IMG/VR virus record: IMGVR_UViG_3300029913_001083 | Coordinates: 1 to 52,264 of that record | Direction: 5' to 3' (one strand) | DNA length: 52,264 nt | Source of the DNA: a virus | In this document: positions 8,658 through 15,749 of the stretch, in pieces | Layout of the letters: each line of letters opens with the position of its first letter | Numbering within the stretch: position 1 is the first letter of the stretch | Program-made: the position numbers and the translations under genes | The notes under the pieces: generated by a model | Seen by the model: only the letters and a program-made list of their open reading frames with translations | The model's database searches: none | What the model was told of the DNA's origin: nothing

Positions 8658-8839
8658 TGCCGATGTTTAAGGTTGACGTGGTGGAGATTCGCCACGCTCC
8701 CTGCACTTACACCGTGGAAGCCGATTCGGCCGACCAAGCCTATGTAAAGGCCAGTATCGGCGATACCGTCAGCGAAGATAATAACGGCAGCTACGAGGTT
8801 GCCGATCGGAACGTTTCAGTTGTAATTGAGGAAGGATAA
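8657..8839 (+). CDS. Small hypothetical protein
   Basis: 60 residues starting at the ATG that shares a base with the upstream TAA. It reads as a small beta-rich domain (FKVDVVEIRHA, YTVEADSADQAYVKAS, YEVADRNVSVVIEEG). It ends six bases before thyX, whose ribosome binding site lies inside it. The pattern of a strand followed by an A-D-Q-A-Y helix resembles many small phage proteins of unknown function. Confidence 0.8.
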   Translation: MPMFKVDVVEIRHAPCTYTVEADSADQAYVKASIGDTVSEDNNGSYEVADRNVSVVIEEG

Positions 8840-8844
8840 GTTAG

Positions 8845-9882
8845 ATGTCCGCAAACATGACCATTAACAAGATATTCAACGCTGCTCCCGTGTTCGACTT
8901 GCTGGAAGGTTGCGATCGCTGGGAGATCAACGTCGACAAGCATTACGGCATAGTGGCGCTGGTCGACGTGATGCCACGAATGGTACCTGCGGGTCGCACG
9001 GCCGATTCAGCGATCGTACAGGCGGCCCGCACCAGCACCGGCAAAGGGATCAGCACGCCGGCCAAGGATCGTGCCTTGATCCGCCGGCTGTACCGCGACA
9101 TGCACACCAGCCCGTTCGAGATGGTGGAGTTCAAGTTTCACCAGGTCCTGCCGATCTTCGTGGCCCGCCAGCTGATCCGTCATCGCACGGCGAATGTGAA
9201 TGAATATTCCTTGCGCTACGCTCCGGCCAAGGATCGGTTTTGGTTTCCCGATGGGCCTGAGTCCATCCGAGCCCAGAGCTTGACTAACAAGCAGCACACC
9301 GAGGGCGGCATTCCCTTGCGGGATGCGGCTGAATTCATCGAGTCGCTGCATGAAGGCAGTGAAGATCAGATGACGCGATATCGCAAAGCCTTGGAGGCTG
9401 GCGTCGGCCGCGAGCTGGCTCGTACTCATCTGCCGGTCAACTTGTACACTGAGTGGTATTGGAAGATCGACTTGAACAACTTGCTCAAGCTGCTGGGTTT
9501 GCGACAAGACAAGCATGCCCAGGCCGAGATCCGCGTCTATGCCGAGGCCATGTACGAGCTGATCAAGGGCATGGTCCCCGAGTCGTTGGCGGCCTACGAC
9601 GACTATCACGTCAATCGCGGGGCTGTCACGTTCAGCACGTTGGACATCCGCGTCATCAACGGCGAAGATCCGGCGGCTGTCTACGACAGCGAAAACGAAG
9701 CCAAGGCGATGATCGAAAAGTGCGACAAATGTGCGGACACCGATCATCATGCTTTGGGTGCCACCGGGCCGATGGGTGCGGTGGCCAGCAGGATTCTCGC
9801 GGCGATGTACCAGATCAAGCAGAACGCGGCGGATAAGGCGGCAGCTGACGCTAACGCCGATGCAGACCGGAAAGGAAGTTAG
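8845..9882 (+). CDS. thyX: Flavin-dependent thymidylate synthase ThyX
   Basis: Converts dUMP to dTMP using FAD, NADPH and methylenetetrahydrofolate; 345 residues. The diagnostic RHR-x7-S motif is at residues 112-122 (RHRTANVNEYS), preceded by TSPFEMVEF and followed by the ARTHLPVNLYT and LRQDKHAQAEIR segments that hold substrate and catalytic residues in this family. It is longer than the usual 220-260 residues: after about residue 270 there is an extension with CDKCADTDHH, a possible metal-binding cluster, and an Ala/Asp-rich tail. It supplies dTMP for phage DNA synthesis. It has an AGGAAGG site. Confidence 0.97.
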   Translation: MSANMTINKIFNAAPVFDLLEGCDRWEINVDKHYGIVALVDVMPRMVPAGRTADSAIVQAARTSTGKGISTPAKDRALIRRLYRDMHTSPFEMVEFKFHQVLPIFVARQLIRHRTANVNEYSLRYAPAKDRFWFPDGPESIRAQSLTNKQHTEGGIPLRDAAEFIESLHEGSEDQMTRYRKALEAGVGRELARTHLPVNLYTEWYWKIDLNNLLKLLGLRQDKHAQAEIRVYAEAMYELIKGMVPESLAAYDDYHVNRGAVTFSTLDIRVINGEDPAAVYDSENEAKAMIEKCDKCADTDHHALGATGPMGAVASRILAAMYQIKQNAADKAAADANADADRKGS

Positions 9883-9885
9883 ACA

Positions 9886-10350
9886 ATGCCGCGATACGCC
9901 GCCCGCACAGAAGTAAGCCCCGAAGATTCGCGCGGCGAGATTGAGCGCCTCGTACGAAAGTACGGGGCGCTTGGTTTCGCCTATGGGTATGAGGGCAACA
10001 AGGCCATGCTCGGCTTCAAGACCAGGAGCCGCAGCATCCGGTTCATCATCCCGATGCCTGATGAGCCGGAGGATATGACCGTCGTCAAGGAGCGACGCAA
10101 GTACGAGCAGGAAGTCAGACGGCTGTGGCGCTCGGCTGTTCTGATCATCAAGGCCAAGTTCGAGGCCGTAGAGAGCGGCATCGTCACGTTTGACCAGGAG
10201 TGGTTGTACTACATCGTGACCGACGACGGCTCTACCGTGGGAGATCATATTGTGCCCCAACTCGGTAAAGGCAAGCCGATGCCATTGCTTCCTGATTTTC
10301 ATTCCGGTAACTTGATCGAAGCCGAAGCCAAAGTGATACACAGGAAATAG
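9886..10350 (+). CDS. Conserved mobile-element protein of unknown function
   Basis: 154 residues with a GGAAG site. The pattern of an N-terminal MPRYAARTEVS, an amphipathic helix, KAMLGFKTRSRSIRFIIPMP, then RRLWRSAVLIIKAKFEAVESGIVTFDQEW resembles a family of small proteins often seen in phages and integrated elements, with no known function; this is from memory and unchecked. The final 40 residues carry the IVPQLGKGKPMPLLP motif. Its place between thyX and the next orphan suggests a DNA-metabolism role at most. Confidence 0.8.
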   Translation: MPRYAARTEVSPEDSRGEIERLVRKYGALGFAYGYEGNKAMLGFKTRSRSIRFIIPMPDEPEDMTVVKERRKYEQEVRRLWRSAVLIIKAKFEAVESGIVTFDQEWLYYIVTDDGSTVGDHIVPQLGKGKPMPLLPDFHSGNLIEAEAKVIHRK

Positions 10351-10358
10351 GAAGCATC

Positions 10359-10880
10359 ATGTCCCTGCAGGCCAGATTATCTCAGAGCGATCCCCGACTG
10401 TACGACCCTAACAGAGACATCGCCCACAACTTCGAGTTTGTGGTCAAGAAGGCTGCTGACTTCCTAGAAGACAGGCAGTGGCCGGCGCTGCACGAATGGC
10501 TGGACAGTCAGGGAGTCACGCTGGATGATCTGGGACACGCCTGCCAGGCGTACATTCTGTACGTCTCAACCACTGCGCAATATAAGAGCGAGACGCTGGC
10601 ACAGGGGCTGCAGCGGTCGGGATGGGATCAAGTGCCCGAGGCCGCCAAGATTGCCCATCAGGCGTACATCGGCTTGATCATGACCGGAATGTGGTATCAC
10701 GCCGCCAGGGCTTCGTCGATCGGCGGAGGCTCGAACATGGATGCCGTGGCCCTCGTGGAAGAGGGCAGCCGTATTGCCCGGCGGATGACAGGACCGTGGT
10801 GGAAATGGAAGTTGCGCCGGCTTGTCGCCGCCGTGAAGAAGTTTGTCAGCCAATGTCGAAAATCAAACCCGAAGAACTAA
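10359..10880 (+). CDS. Hypothetical helical protein
   Basis: 173 residues with an AGGAAG site. Mostly alpha-helical (NFEFVVKKAADFLEDRQW, QAYIGLIMTGMWYHAARA), ending in a strongly basic helix (WKWKLRRLVAAVKKFVSQCRKSNPK). Its last 28 bases overlap the start of the exonuclease gene. The basic tail may bind nucleic acid or the exonuclease partner. Not recognised. Confidence 0.75.
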   Translation: MSLQARLSQSDPRLYDPNRDIAHNFEFVVKKAADFLEDRQWPALHEWLDSQGVTLDDLGHACQAYILYVSTTAQYKSETLAQGLQRSGWDQVPEAAKIAHQAYIGLIMTGMWYHAARASSIGGGSNMDAVALVEEGSRIARRMTGPWWKWKLRRLVAAVKKFVSQCRKSNPKN

Positions 10881-11821
10881 GCAGACAGACCATGCAAGCC
10901 GGAATCATCATCAATCGCCTCTTGGCATCTTTGAAAATGCCACAGATTCCGGACAATTATTGTGCGTTCGACACTGAGACCACCGGCTTTGACCGGAATA
11001 AAGATTTGATCATCGAATGGGGTCACTGCATGGTGCATGACCGTAAGGTGGTCAACCGTGCGTCATTCCTGATCAACTGGTACGACCCTGCCAGCGGTAT
11101 CCCGCCGTCGTACATCGACGCTCGCCTGGAATGGATCGCCAACCAGATGCGGGTCAACGGGCGTACCTGGCGGATCACGCCTGAGCTGCTTAAGACCAGG
11201 GGCATGTCGCCGGTTAAATTCATTCCCTGGCTGTTGCAGTACCTGAGGACGGTGCAGGAAAGCGGCATCATGTTCGCTTCACACAACGGCATCAACTACG
11301 ACACCCAGATGATCACGGCGCATTTCAAGCACAACCTGGGCGAGGACTTTGTCTTTGGCCCCGACGAGGTGTTTGACACTGGGGCGATCGAGAAGGCCAG
11401 TCAGATGACCGACACGGAGAAGGCCATGCCGGCTCTGGGCGAGGCGATGAACGAATACTTCCGCCGTATCTGCTACTGCCATGCACCAGGAGCGATATGG
11501 AACCTTGACCAGCACGTGGTGACCAAGTACGACATGATCAAGAAGTACGGGCTGGACCCGACAAAGATGCACACCGCTGGCGAGGATTCCTTTGCCCTAT
11601 ATTGCCTGATGGAGGAGTTCCGGCGGTTGACCGATGAGACGCGTGACGAATTCAGCCACATGACCTTTCCGCCTCGGGCACCCCTGCCTGTCAAGCCCGT
11701 CAAGACCGTCAAGCTGTCCAAGCCGGCGGCCCCGGCGGCCCAGCCGCGTGTACAGGGAACCACGGCTGTGTACAATTCGCTTCCAGTCAGGCCCAGCTAC
11801 CGCAGGCAGCGCAGCCGCTGA
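10853..11821 (+). CDS. DEDDh 3'-5' exonuclease
   Basis: 322 residues from ATG 10853, which overlaps the previous gene; the frame extends upstream but reads there as shadow. The exonuclease (DnaQ/ExoI-like, RNase H fold) motifs are present: ExoI FDTETTGF (Asp40, Glu42), ExoII HNGINYDTQM, and ExoIII HTAGEDSFALY with the HxxxxD spacing of the DEDDh subgroup. A Pro/Lys-rich tail (PVKPVKTVKLSKPAAP) follows the domain. Likely a proofreading subunit or a stand-alone nuclease in replication or recombination. No polymerase domain is attached. Confidence 0.9.
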   Translation: MSKIKPEELSRQTMQAGIIINRLLASLKMPQIPDNYCAFDTETTGFDRNKDLIIEWGHCMVHDRKVVNRASFLINWYDPASGIPPSYIDARLEWIANQMRVNGRTWRITPELLKTRGMSPVKFIPWLLQYLRTVQESGIMFASHNGINYDTQMITAHFKHNLGEDFVFGPDEVFDTGAIEKASQMTDTEKAMPALGEAMNEYFRRICYCHAPGAIWNLDQHVVTKYDMIKKYGLDPTKMHTAGEDSFALYCLMEEFRRLTDETRDEFSHMTFPPRAPLPVKPVKTVKLSKPAAPAAQPRVQGTTAVYNSLPVRPSYRRQRSR

Positions 11822-11822
11822 C

Positions 11823-11837
11823 TACAAAAGTTGTTTT
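11823..11837 (-). promoter_or_regulatory. Recurrent 15-base motif, copy 2 (reverse)
   Basis: Plus strand TACAAAAGTTGTTTT; its reverse complement AAAACAACTTTTGTA differs from the consensus at three positions. It starts two bases after the exonuclease stop and ends 18 bases before the GTG start of the GroES-like gene, just upstream of its AAGGAG. Confidence 0.5.
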
Positions 11838-11855
11838 CAAATCAAGGAGATCGAC

Positions 11856-12320
11856 GTGACCAAACTACAGCCACTCGGCACTAAGCTGGTTGTGCGTAAA
11901 GACCGGCCAGCAACCAAGACGGCAGCCGGCATCATCATTCCTCAAAAGACGCTTGACAAGGAGGCTCCCCGTAAGGGCACGGTGGTGGCCATCGGTCCCG
12001 AGGTGGGATTCAAGAGCTTCGAGGCTCGCCGGAAGCTTATTGAAGTGCTCCGCCAGGACATCAAGTCCGAGGTGTTTCCAGCTGGGACAGTGGAAGGTTC
12101 AATCGCCCCGATCTGGACTCCCAGGATCGGTGACACTGTCCTGTTCAACGCTTTTGCCGGCACCGACATCGAAGTCGGCGAAGGCAACGAGATGGAGTTG
12201 CTGACGGTCATGCTGGAAGACGATGTGCTGGCTATCGTCAGCGATGACGGCAAGACCGCCAGCGACGAGTTCGCCACGGCGGCCAAGGCCGTGACGGGCA
12301 CGTCCAAGAAACAGAAATAA
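11856..12320 (+). CDS. GroES/Cpn10-like co-chaperonin
   Basis: 154 residues from GTG 11856, with AAGGAGAT nine bases upstream. The Cpn10 landmarks are present: LGTKLVVRKD at 7-16, a mobile-loop equivalent with hydrophobic GIIIP (25-29), PRKGTVVAIGP (39-48), and GDTVLFNAFAGTDIEVG (92-108) before DDVLAIV. Between GPEVG and GDTVLF there is an insertion of about 30 residues absent from bacterial GroES, and a C-terminal tail of about 25 residues rich in Ala and Lys. GroES has about 97 residues. By analogy with T4 gp31 it may cap the host GroEL to fold phage proteins. No GroEL gene is in the window. Confidence 0.9.
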   Translation: MTKLQPLGTKLVVRKDRPATKTAAGIIIPQKTLDKEAPRKGTVVAIGPEVGFKSFEARRKLIEVLRQDIKSEVFPAGTVEGSIAPIWTPRIGDTVLFNAFAGTDIEVGEGNEMELLTVMLEDDVLAIVSDDGKTASDEFATAAKAVTGTSKKQK

Positions 12321-12335
12321 TTAGCGTGATTCGCC

Positions 12336-12803
12336 ATGGCCAAGAAGAAGTTAGTCAAGGACATGACGACGCAACAGCGGCGAACGCGGCAGCATAAAAC
12401 CAATGCCGATTCGCCGCTGTGGCGTCGCAAGGCGCTGTCCATGTGGTCGGAGATGGTGCGTCTGCTGGCTAGTTACGAGTGCGAGTTGTGTAAAGCGCCG
12501 GCCAGCGAAGTACAGCTGCAGGCTCACCACTTGCTGCCGAAGGAGCGGTATCAGTGGCTCATGTTCGCTCCCATCAACGGCGTGTGTCTGTGTACCCAAT
12601 GCCATAAACACAGTCGCTATGCCGCCCATCGTAATCCGATCTTTTTTGCCGTGTGGCTTAAAGCCAACCAGCCTGAGAAGTACAAGTGGGTTCTGCAGCA
12701 CGTACACGACGAGGTACAAAAGTCAGTCGTGTTCCAGCGGGCCTACAACTACCTTTACGCTCGGGCGCTGGCTTTAGGCTGGGACCCGGCGAGAAAGACT
12801 TAA
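12336..12803 (+). CDS. HNH-type endonuclease-like protein
   Basis: 155 residues. The core reads CELCKAP, then LQAHHLLPK, INGVCLC and TQCHKHSRYAAHRNP: two CxxC pairs bracketing a His-His and a later Asn and His, as in zinc-stabilised HNH (His-Me finger) nucleases. The N-terminal 35 residues are basic. It could act in recombination (NinG-like), packaging or as a free-standing nuclease; the sequence does not decide between these. The ribosome binding site is weak. Confidence 0.75.
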   Translation: MAKKKLVKDMTTQQRRTRQHKTNADSPLWRRKALSMWSEMVRLLASYECELCKAPASEVQLQAHHLLPKERYQWLMFAPINGVCLCTQCHKHSRYAAHRNPIFFAVWLKANQPEKYKWVLQHVHDEVQKSVVFQRAYNYLYARALALGWDPARKT

Positions 12804-12804
12804 A

Positions 12805-13203
12805 ATGCTAAACGAAGTCACAGACGACCCAGACGTGTCGCCGATCGAGCACTTCCAGAAACCTCCTTTTCTGGTGCAGCCTAGCGACTACGGAGACGGG
12901 TCGATTTTGTATCGCACGGACGGTTGCAAGGTTTACGTGATGAAGCCAAATAAGGTCAGGAGAACGTCGCAGTTCAGCGACTTGCTGATCGAGCTGGATG
13001 GATTTAACGGCGGAGCCTACTCGCCAGAGCAAATGACCGAGGTCGGCTTCATGCTGATCCAGGCTGCCATCACCGCCCGGCGGTTTCTAAAGAATACCCT
13101 GAGCAATCAGAAGAAGAAAAAGGTCTCTCAGCGGAACAAGGGCCGGGACGAGCGGCGGCGGAAGTACCTGATGCGGGAGTTGGCTAAACTGGAGAAGAAG
13201 TAA
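12805..13203 (+). CDS. Hypothetical protein with basic C terminus
   Basis: 132 residues beginning one base after the HNH gene stop. The N-terminal 90 residues include a short alpha/beta region (GSILYRTDGCKVYVMKP, SDLLIELDGFNGG, EVGFMLIQAAITARRFL). The last 40 residues are nearly all Lys/Arg/Glu/Asn (KKKKVSQRNKGRDERRRK), a probable nucleic-acid-binding helix. Stop and next start share one base (TAATG). Not recognised. Confidence 0.75.
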   Translation: MLNEVTDDPDVSPIEHFQKPPFLVQPSDYGDGSILYRTDGCKVYVMKPNKVRRTSQFSDLLIELDGFNGGAYSPEQMTEVGFMLIQAAITARRFLKNTLSNQKKKKVSQRNKGRDERRRKYLMRELAKLEKK

Positions 13204-13394
13204 TGGTCAAAGCTAACGGGAAAATGATCAAGGTTCGGTTTAATGCGTCATTCGAGGTTTTAGTGTACGTGCCCGAAGGTATAAGTGAGGAGGACGCTAT
13301 CGCTGACATCGAAATCCCTGAAACAGTCGGCTGCAAGTACCGGCCGGATACTTTCACGGTCAGTGATGTAGAACAACTTGGGATTAAAGAATGA
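13203..13394 (+). CDS. Small hypothetical protein
   Basis: 63 residues, overlapping its neighbours on both sides by a base or ATGA. Predicted beta-alpha-beta (KMIKVRFNASFEVLVYVPEG, SEEDAIADIE, RPDTFTVSDVEQLG). It resembles in style the 60-residue protein before thyX (strand, then an acidic ADA helix), but the two are not obviously homologous. Confidence 0.75.
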   Translation: MVKANGKMIKVRFNASFEVLVYVPEGISEEDAIADIEIPETVGCKYRPDTFTVSDVEQLGIKE

Positions 13395-14269
13395 TGCCGA
13401 TCACATACGTCAGCAACCGTCAGCTGTTGCGTGATATCGAGGAGTGGGCCACGGTGCTGCCGCGATTCGATGCTTATGCTGGCGTGCCCCGAGGCGGGAC
13501 GTTCATTGCTTCGTACCTGGCCTGCCGGCTCAGCGCACCGCTGGTTTCCCTGGATCACCTGTACACTCACGACGTGATGGAAAATCACAATCTGTCGGTG
13601 CATATCGACCCCATGAACGTCACCAAGTTCAAACCGTTTCCAGGCCACGCACGTATTCTGGTCGTCGACGACAATGTCAGTGTCAACACTCGTACGTTCA
13701 CTCGAATTCGCAACATGCTGGGCGGATTTAACAGATCCAAGATGACCATCTGCACGGCGACGATGTATCGCAGCAATCCTCACACGCCGGTGGACTACTA
13801 TTTCAAAGACGTCAGTCCTCCGCCGATCTTCGAGTTTGACTGGTTTCGCCGCCACTACGTTCAGCACGCAGGCATCGACTTTGACGGCGTGCTGTGTCCT
13901 GATTACGGCCCTCCCGAGCAGGAGCATCCTGACCCCGGTTACTTGAATCACCTGCAGAATGCCAAGTGCAGGATTGCGCCTGGTTTTACGGTCAAGGCGA
14001 TTGTGACTGCCCGCCTGTCACGACATCGGTCGGAAACCGAGAAGTGGCTCAATGATCACGGCATTCGATATAAGGAGCTGATCATGTATGATTCGGACTC
14101 CGCCCAGAAACGTCGCGAGCGGGGCGACTGGTGGAGGCATAAGGCCGACTTCCTGGCCCGGCCGGACGTGTGGTTTTTCGCTGAGAGTAATCGGCACGAA
14201 GCCAAGGCGATCTGGGAGCGCACCGGCAAGCCGGTGATCTGCACCGACACGGGAGAAATGTTCAAGTGA
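13391..14269 (+). CDS. Phosphoribosyltransferase-HAD fusion protein
   Basis: 292 residues. The N-terminal domain (1-150) looks like a type I phosphoribosyltransferase: YAGVPRGGTFIASYLA (29-44) and a PRPP-binding-like strand-loop ILVVDDNVSVNT (89-100). The C-terminal domain (160-292) has HAD phosphatase motifs in order: IDFDGVLC with Asp163/Asp165 (motif I), VTARLS (motif II), Lys in WRHKADF (motif III) and WFFAESNRHEA (motif IV, with Glu). A nucleotide-salvage or nucleoside-phosphate processing role is likely. The fusion would let a phosphorylated ribosyl product pass from one site to the other; substrates are unknown. The start overlaps the upstream stop (ATGA). Confidence 0.75.
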   Translation: MMPITYVSNRQLLRDIEEWATVLPRFDAYAGVPRGGTFIASYLACRLSAPLVSLDHLYTHDVMENHNLSVHIDPMNVTKFKPFPGHARILVVDDNVSVNTRTFTRIRNMLGGFNRSKMTICTATMYRSNPHTPVDYYFKDVSPPPIFEFDWFRRHYVQHAGIDFDGVLCPDYGPPEQEHPDPGYLNHLQNAKCRIAPGFTVKAIVTARLSRHRSETEKWLNDHGIRYKELIMYDSDSAQKRRERGDWWRHKADFLARPDVWFFAESNRHEAKAIWERTGKPVICTDTGEMFK

Positions 14270-14282
14270 AAGAAGGCTATCA

Positions 14283-14537
14283 ATGGCAAAAGCGGCACAA
14301 CCTGAGAAGCACGAAGTATGGTTTCTCTGGGGGACCGAAGCCTGCAACAAGTACAACAGTGAAGGTAATGTCGAGGAGCACGATTTAACGCATCACGAAT
14401 ACGCTACTAAGGCCGAGTTGGATGCGTTCATTGAAGGGGTAGAAGCGGCTGAGGGGTGGATGGAATCTCAGCAGTTTGACGAGAAGCCAGTCAGCTCGTC
14501 CAACGAAGAAGACTCGTTCAAGGAAGAAGACGAATGA
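14283..14537 (+). CDS. Small acidic hypothetical protein
   Basis: 84 residues with an AGAAGG site. The first half (HEVWFLWGTEACNKYN, HEYATKAELDAFIEGVEAAEGW) looks like a compact alpha/beta fold, and the last 25 residues are almost all Ser, Asn, Asp and Glu. Its stop overlaps the methyltransferase start (ATGA). A small acidic protein beside a methyltransferase could be a DNA mimic, but no further evidence supports that. Confidence 0.75.
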   Translation: MAKAAQPEKHEVWFLWGTEACNKYNSEGNVEEHDLTHHEYATKAELDAFIEGVEAAEGWMESQQFDEKPVSSSNEEDSFKEEDE

Positions 14538-15352
14538 AACTGAAAACAACTTTTGCGGTTCACAAACAAGACTGTCTGATCGGTGTGCCCCGGCGTGTCG
14601 CCGAGGGTCTGCCCACCTTGGCTGCGTTTGATCCGCCCTACAATCTGGGCCAGCCCTACAGCGACTACGTCGATCGTAAGACCCAGGACGAGTACATTTC
14701 GTTCTTGCAGCAGCGGGTTGACGTGACCTGCCGGCATATGCACCCGCACGGCTCGATCTGGATTGCCATCAACGACGCCAACGTGTCTGAGGTGGACGTT
14801 ATGTGTAAGGGGATGGGGCTATTCCCCCGCAGGAAAATAATTTGGCATTACACGTTCGGCCAGAACGGCACCAAGAACTTCACCGCCAGTCATATCACCT
14901 GGCTGTACTACACGATGCACCAGACCAAGTTTACCTTCAACGCCGACGCGATCAAGGTGCCCTCGGCGAGGCAGCTGGTCTACAACGACAAGCGGCAGGC
15001 TGCCGGCGGCCGTCTGCCTAATGACACTTGGGTGCTGCTGCCCGATCGTGAGCCGGCGGCGTTCAAGCCCGTTAGCAACACCTGGTTGTTCAGCCGCGTG
15101 TGCGGCACTTTCAAGGACAAGATCGAGGAAAGTCCCAACCAGATGCCGGTTGAACTCATGCAGCGCATCGTCAGCGCCTGCAGCAACCCCGGCGACACGG
15201 TGCTTGATATTTTCAACGGCACGGGTACCACCGGCGTGGCTGCGTTGTCCCTGGGACGTAGTTACATCGGCTTTGACGTATCGGCGGCCTGCGTCAAGGC
15301 GTCCATCGAGCGTATTGCAACTCATAATTTCAACGCATATAAAATCGCCTGA
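14534..15352 (+). CDS. DNA methyltransferase, beta class (N6-adenine or N4-cytosine)
   Basis: 272 residues. Motif order is that of the beta class: catalytic DPPYNLG at 33-39 near the N terminus, and the SAM-binding FNGTGTTG (227-234) near the C terminus, followed by YIGFDVS. DPPY implies methylation of an exocyclic amino group, most often adenine N6. The target-recognition region lies between about 110 and 200. No restriction endonuclease is adjacent, so this is probably an orphan enzyme protecting phage DNA from host restriction or regulating expression. The first codons contain a copy of the recurrent 15-base motif. Confidence 0.92.
   Translation: MKLKTTFAVHKQDCLIGVPRRVAEGLPTLAAFDPPYNLGQPYSDYVDRKTQDEYISFLQQRVDVTCRHMHPHGSIWIAINDANVSEVDVMCKGMGLFPRRKIIWHYTFGQNGTKNFTASHITWLYYTMHQTKFTFNADAIKVPSARQLVYNDKRQAAGGRLPNDTWVLLPDREPAAFKPVSNTWLFSRVCGTFKDKIEESPNQMPVELMQRIVSACSNPGDTVLDIFNGTGTTGVAALSLGRSYIGFDVSAACVKASIERIATHNFNAYKIA
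14543..14557 (+). promoter_or_regulatory. Recurrent 15-base motif, copy 3 (forward, in codons 4-8)
   Basis: AAAACAACTTTTGCG, one mismatch to the consensus, inside the first codons of the methyltransferase gene. With the flanking TGA it matches the reverse complement of copy 2 over TGAAAACAACTTTTG. Confidence 0.5.
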
Positions 15353-15388
15353 CGCAGTAACTACTGTCGCGGAAAGCAGAGGTCGATC

Positions 15389-15733
15389 GTGCAGAAACCG
15401 GAAGACAAGATCCACCCGATCGTCGAAAAAGTGATCTGCGACATGTGCGGCAAGTTTTTCGGTTACATAAGAGAAAACGGCACGGGGCCGCAGTTCGACG
15501 AATGTGATTTGCATGAAGTAGAACGCGTGCCTAACGAAACGGTGCAGAAGCTGATTGCGAATGGTAATTACACAGCGGCTAAAGAACTGGTGGAAACCCA
15601 GAAACTACATATACCGCCGTGTCCCATGAAATTGCGTCTATTGCGTTATGAGCGTGTGCGTCGCCCTACCGGTGTAGGCGGTGGAAGAGCAGGACCGTAC
15701 GACACGGATGCTTTTAAGCGCTCCGGGGATTAA
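15389..15733 (+). CDS. Hypothetical protein with possible zinc knuckle
   Basis: 114 residues from GTG 15389, with an AGAGG site. CDMCGKFFGYI followed some 20 residues later by CDLHE gives a CxxC...CxxH set that could hold one zinc. The end is Arg/Gly-rich and overlaps nothing important. No family is recognised. Confidence 0.65.
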   Translation: MQKPEDKIHPIVEKVICDMCGKFFGYIRENGTGPQFDECDLHEVERVPNETVQKLIANGNYTAAKELVETQKLHIPPCPMKLRLLRYERVRRPTGVGGGRAGPYDTDAFKRSGD

Positions 15734-15749
15734 CAAACAAAGGAACGTG

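Noticed and set aside
9007-10341. 444-residue minus-strand frame opposite thyX
   Set aside because: thyX on the plus strand is certain and the antisense frame is compositional, with no recognisable motif.
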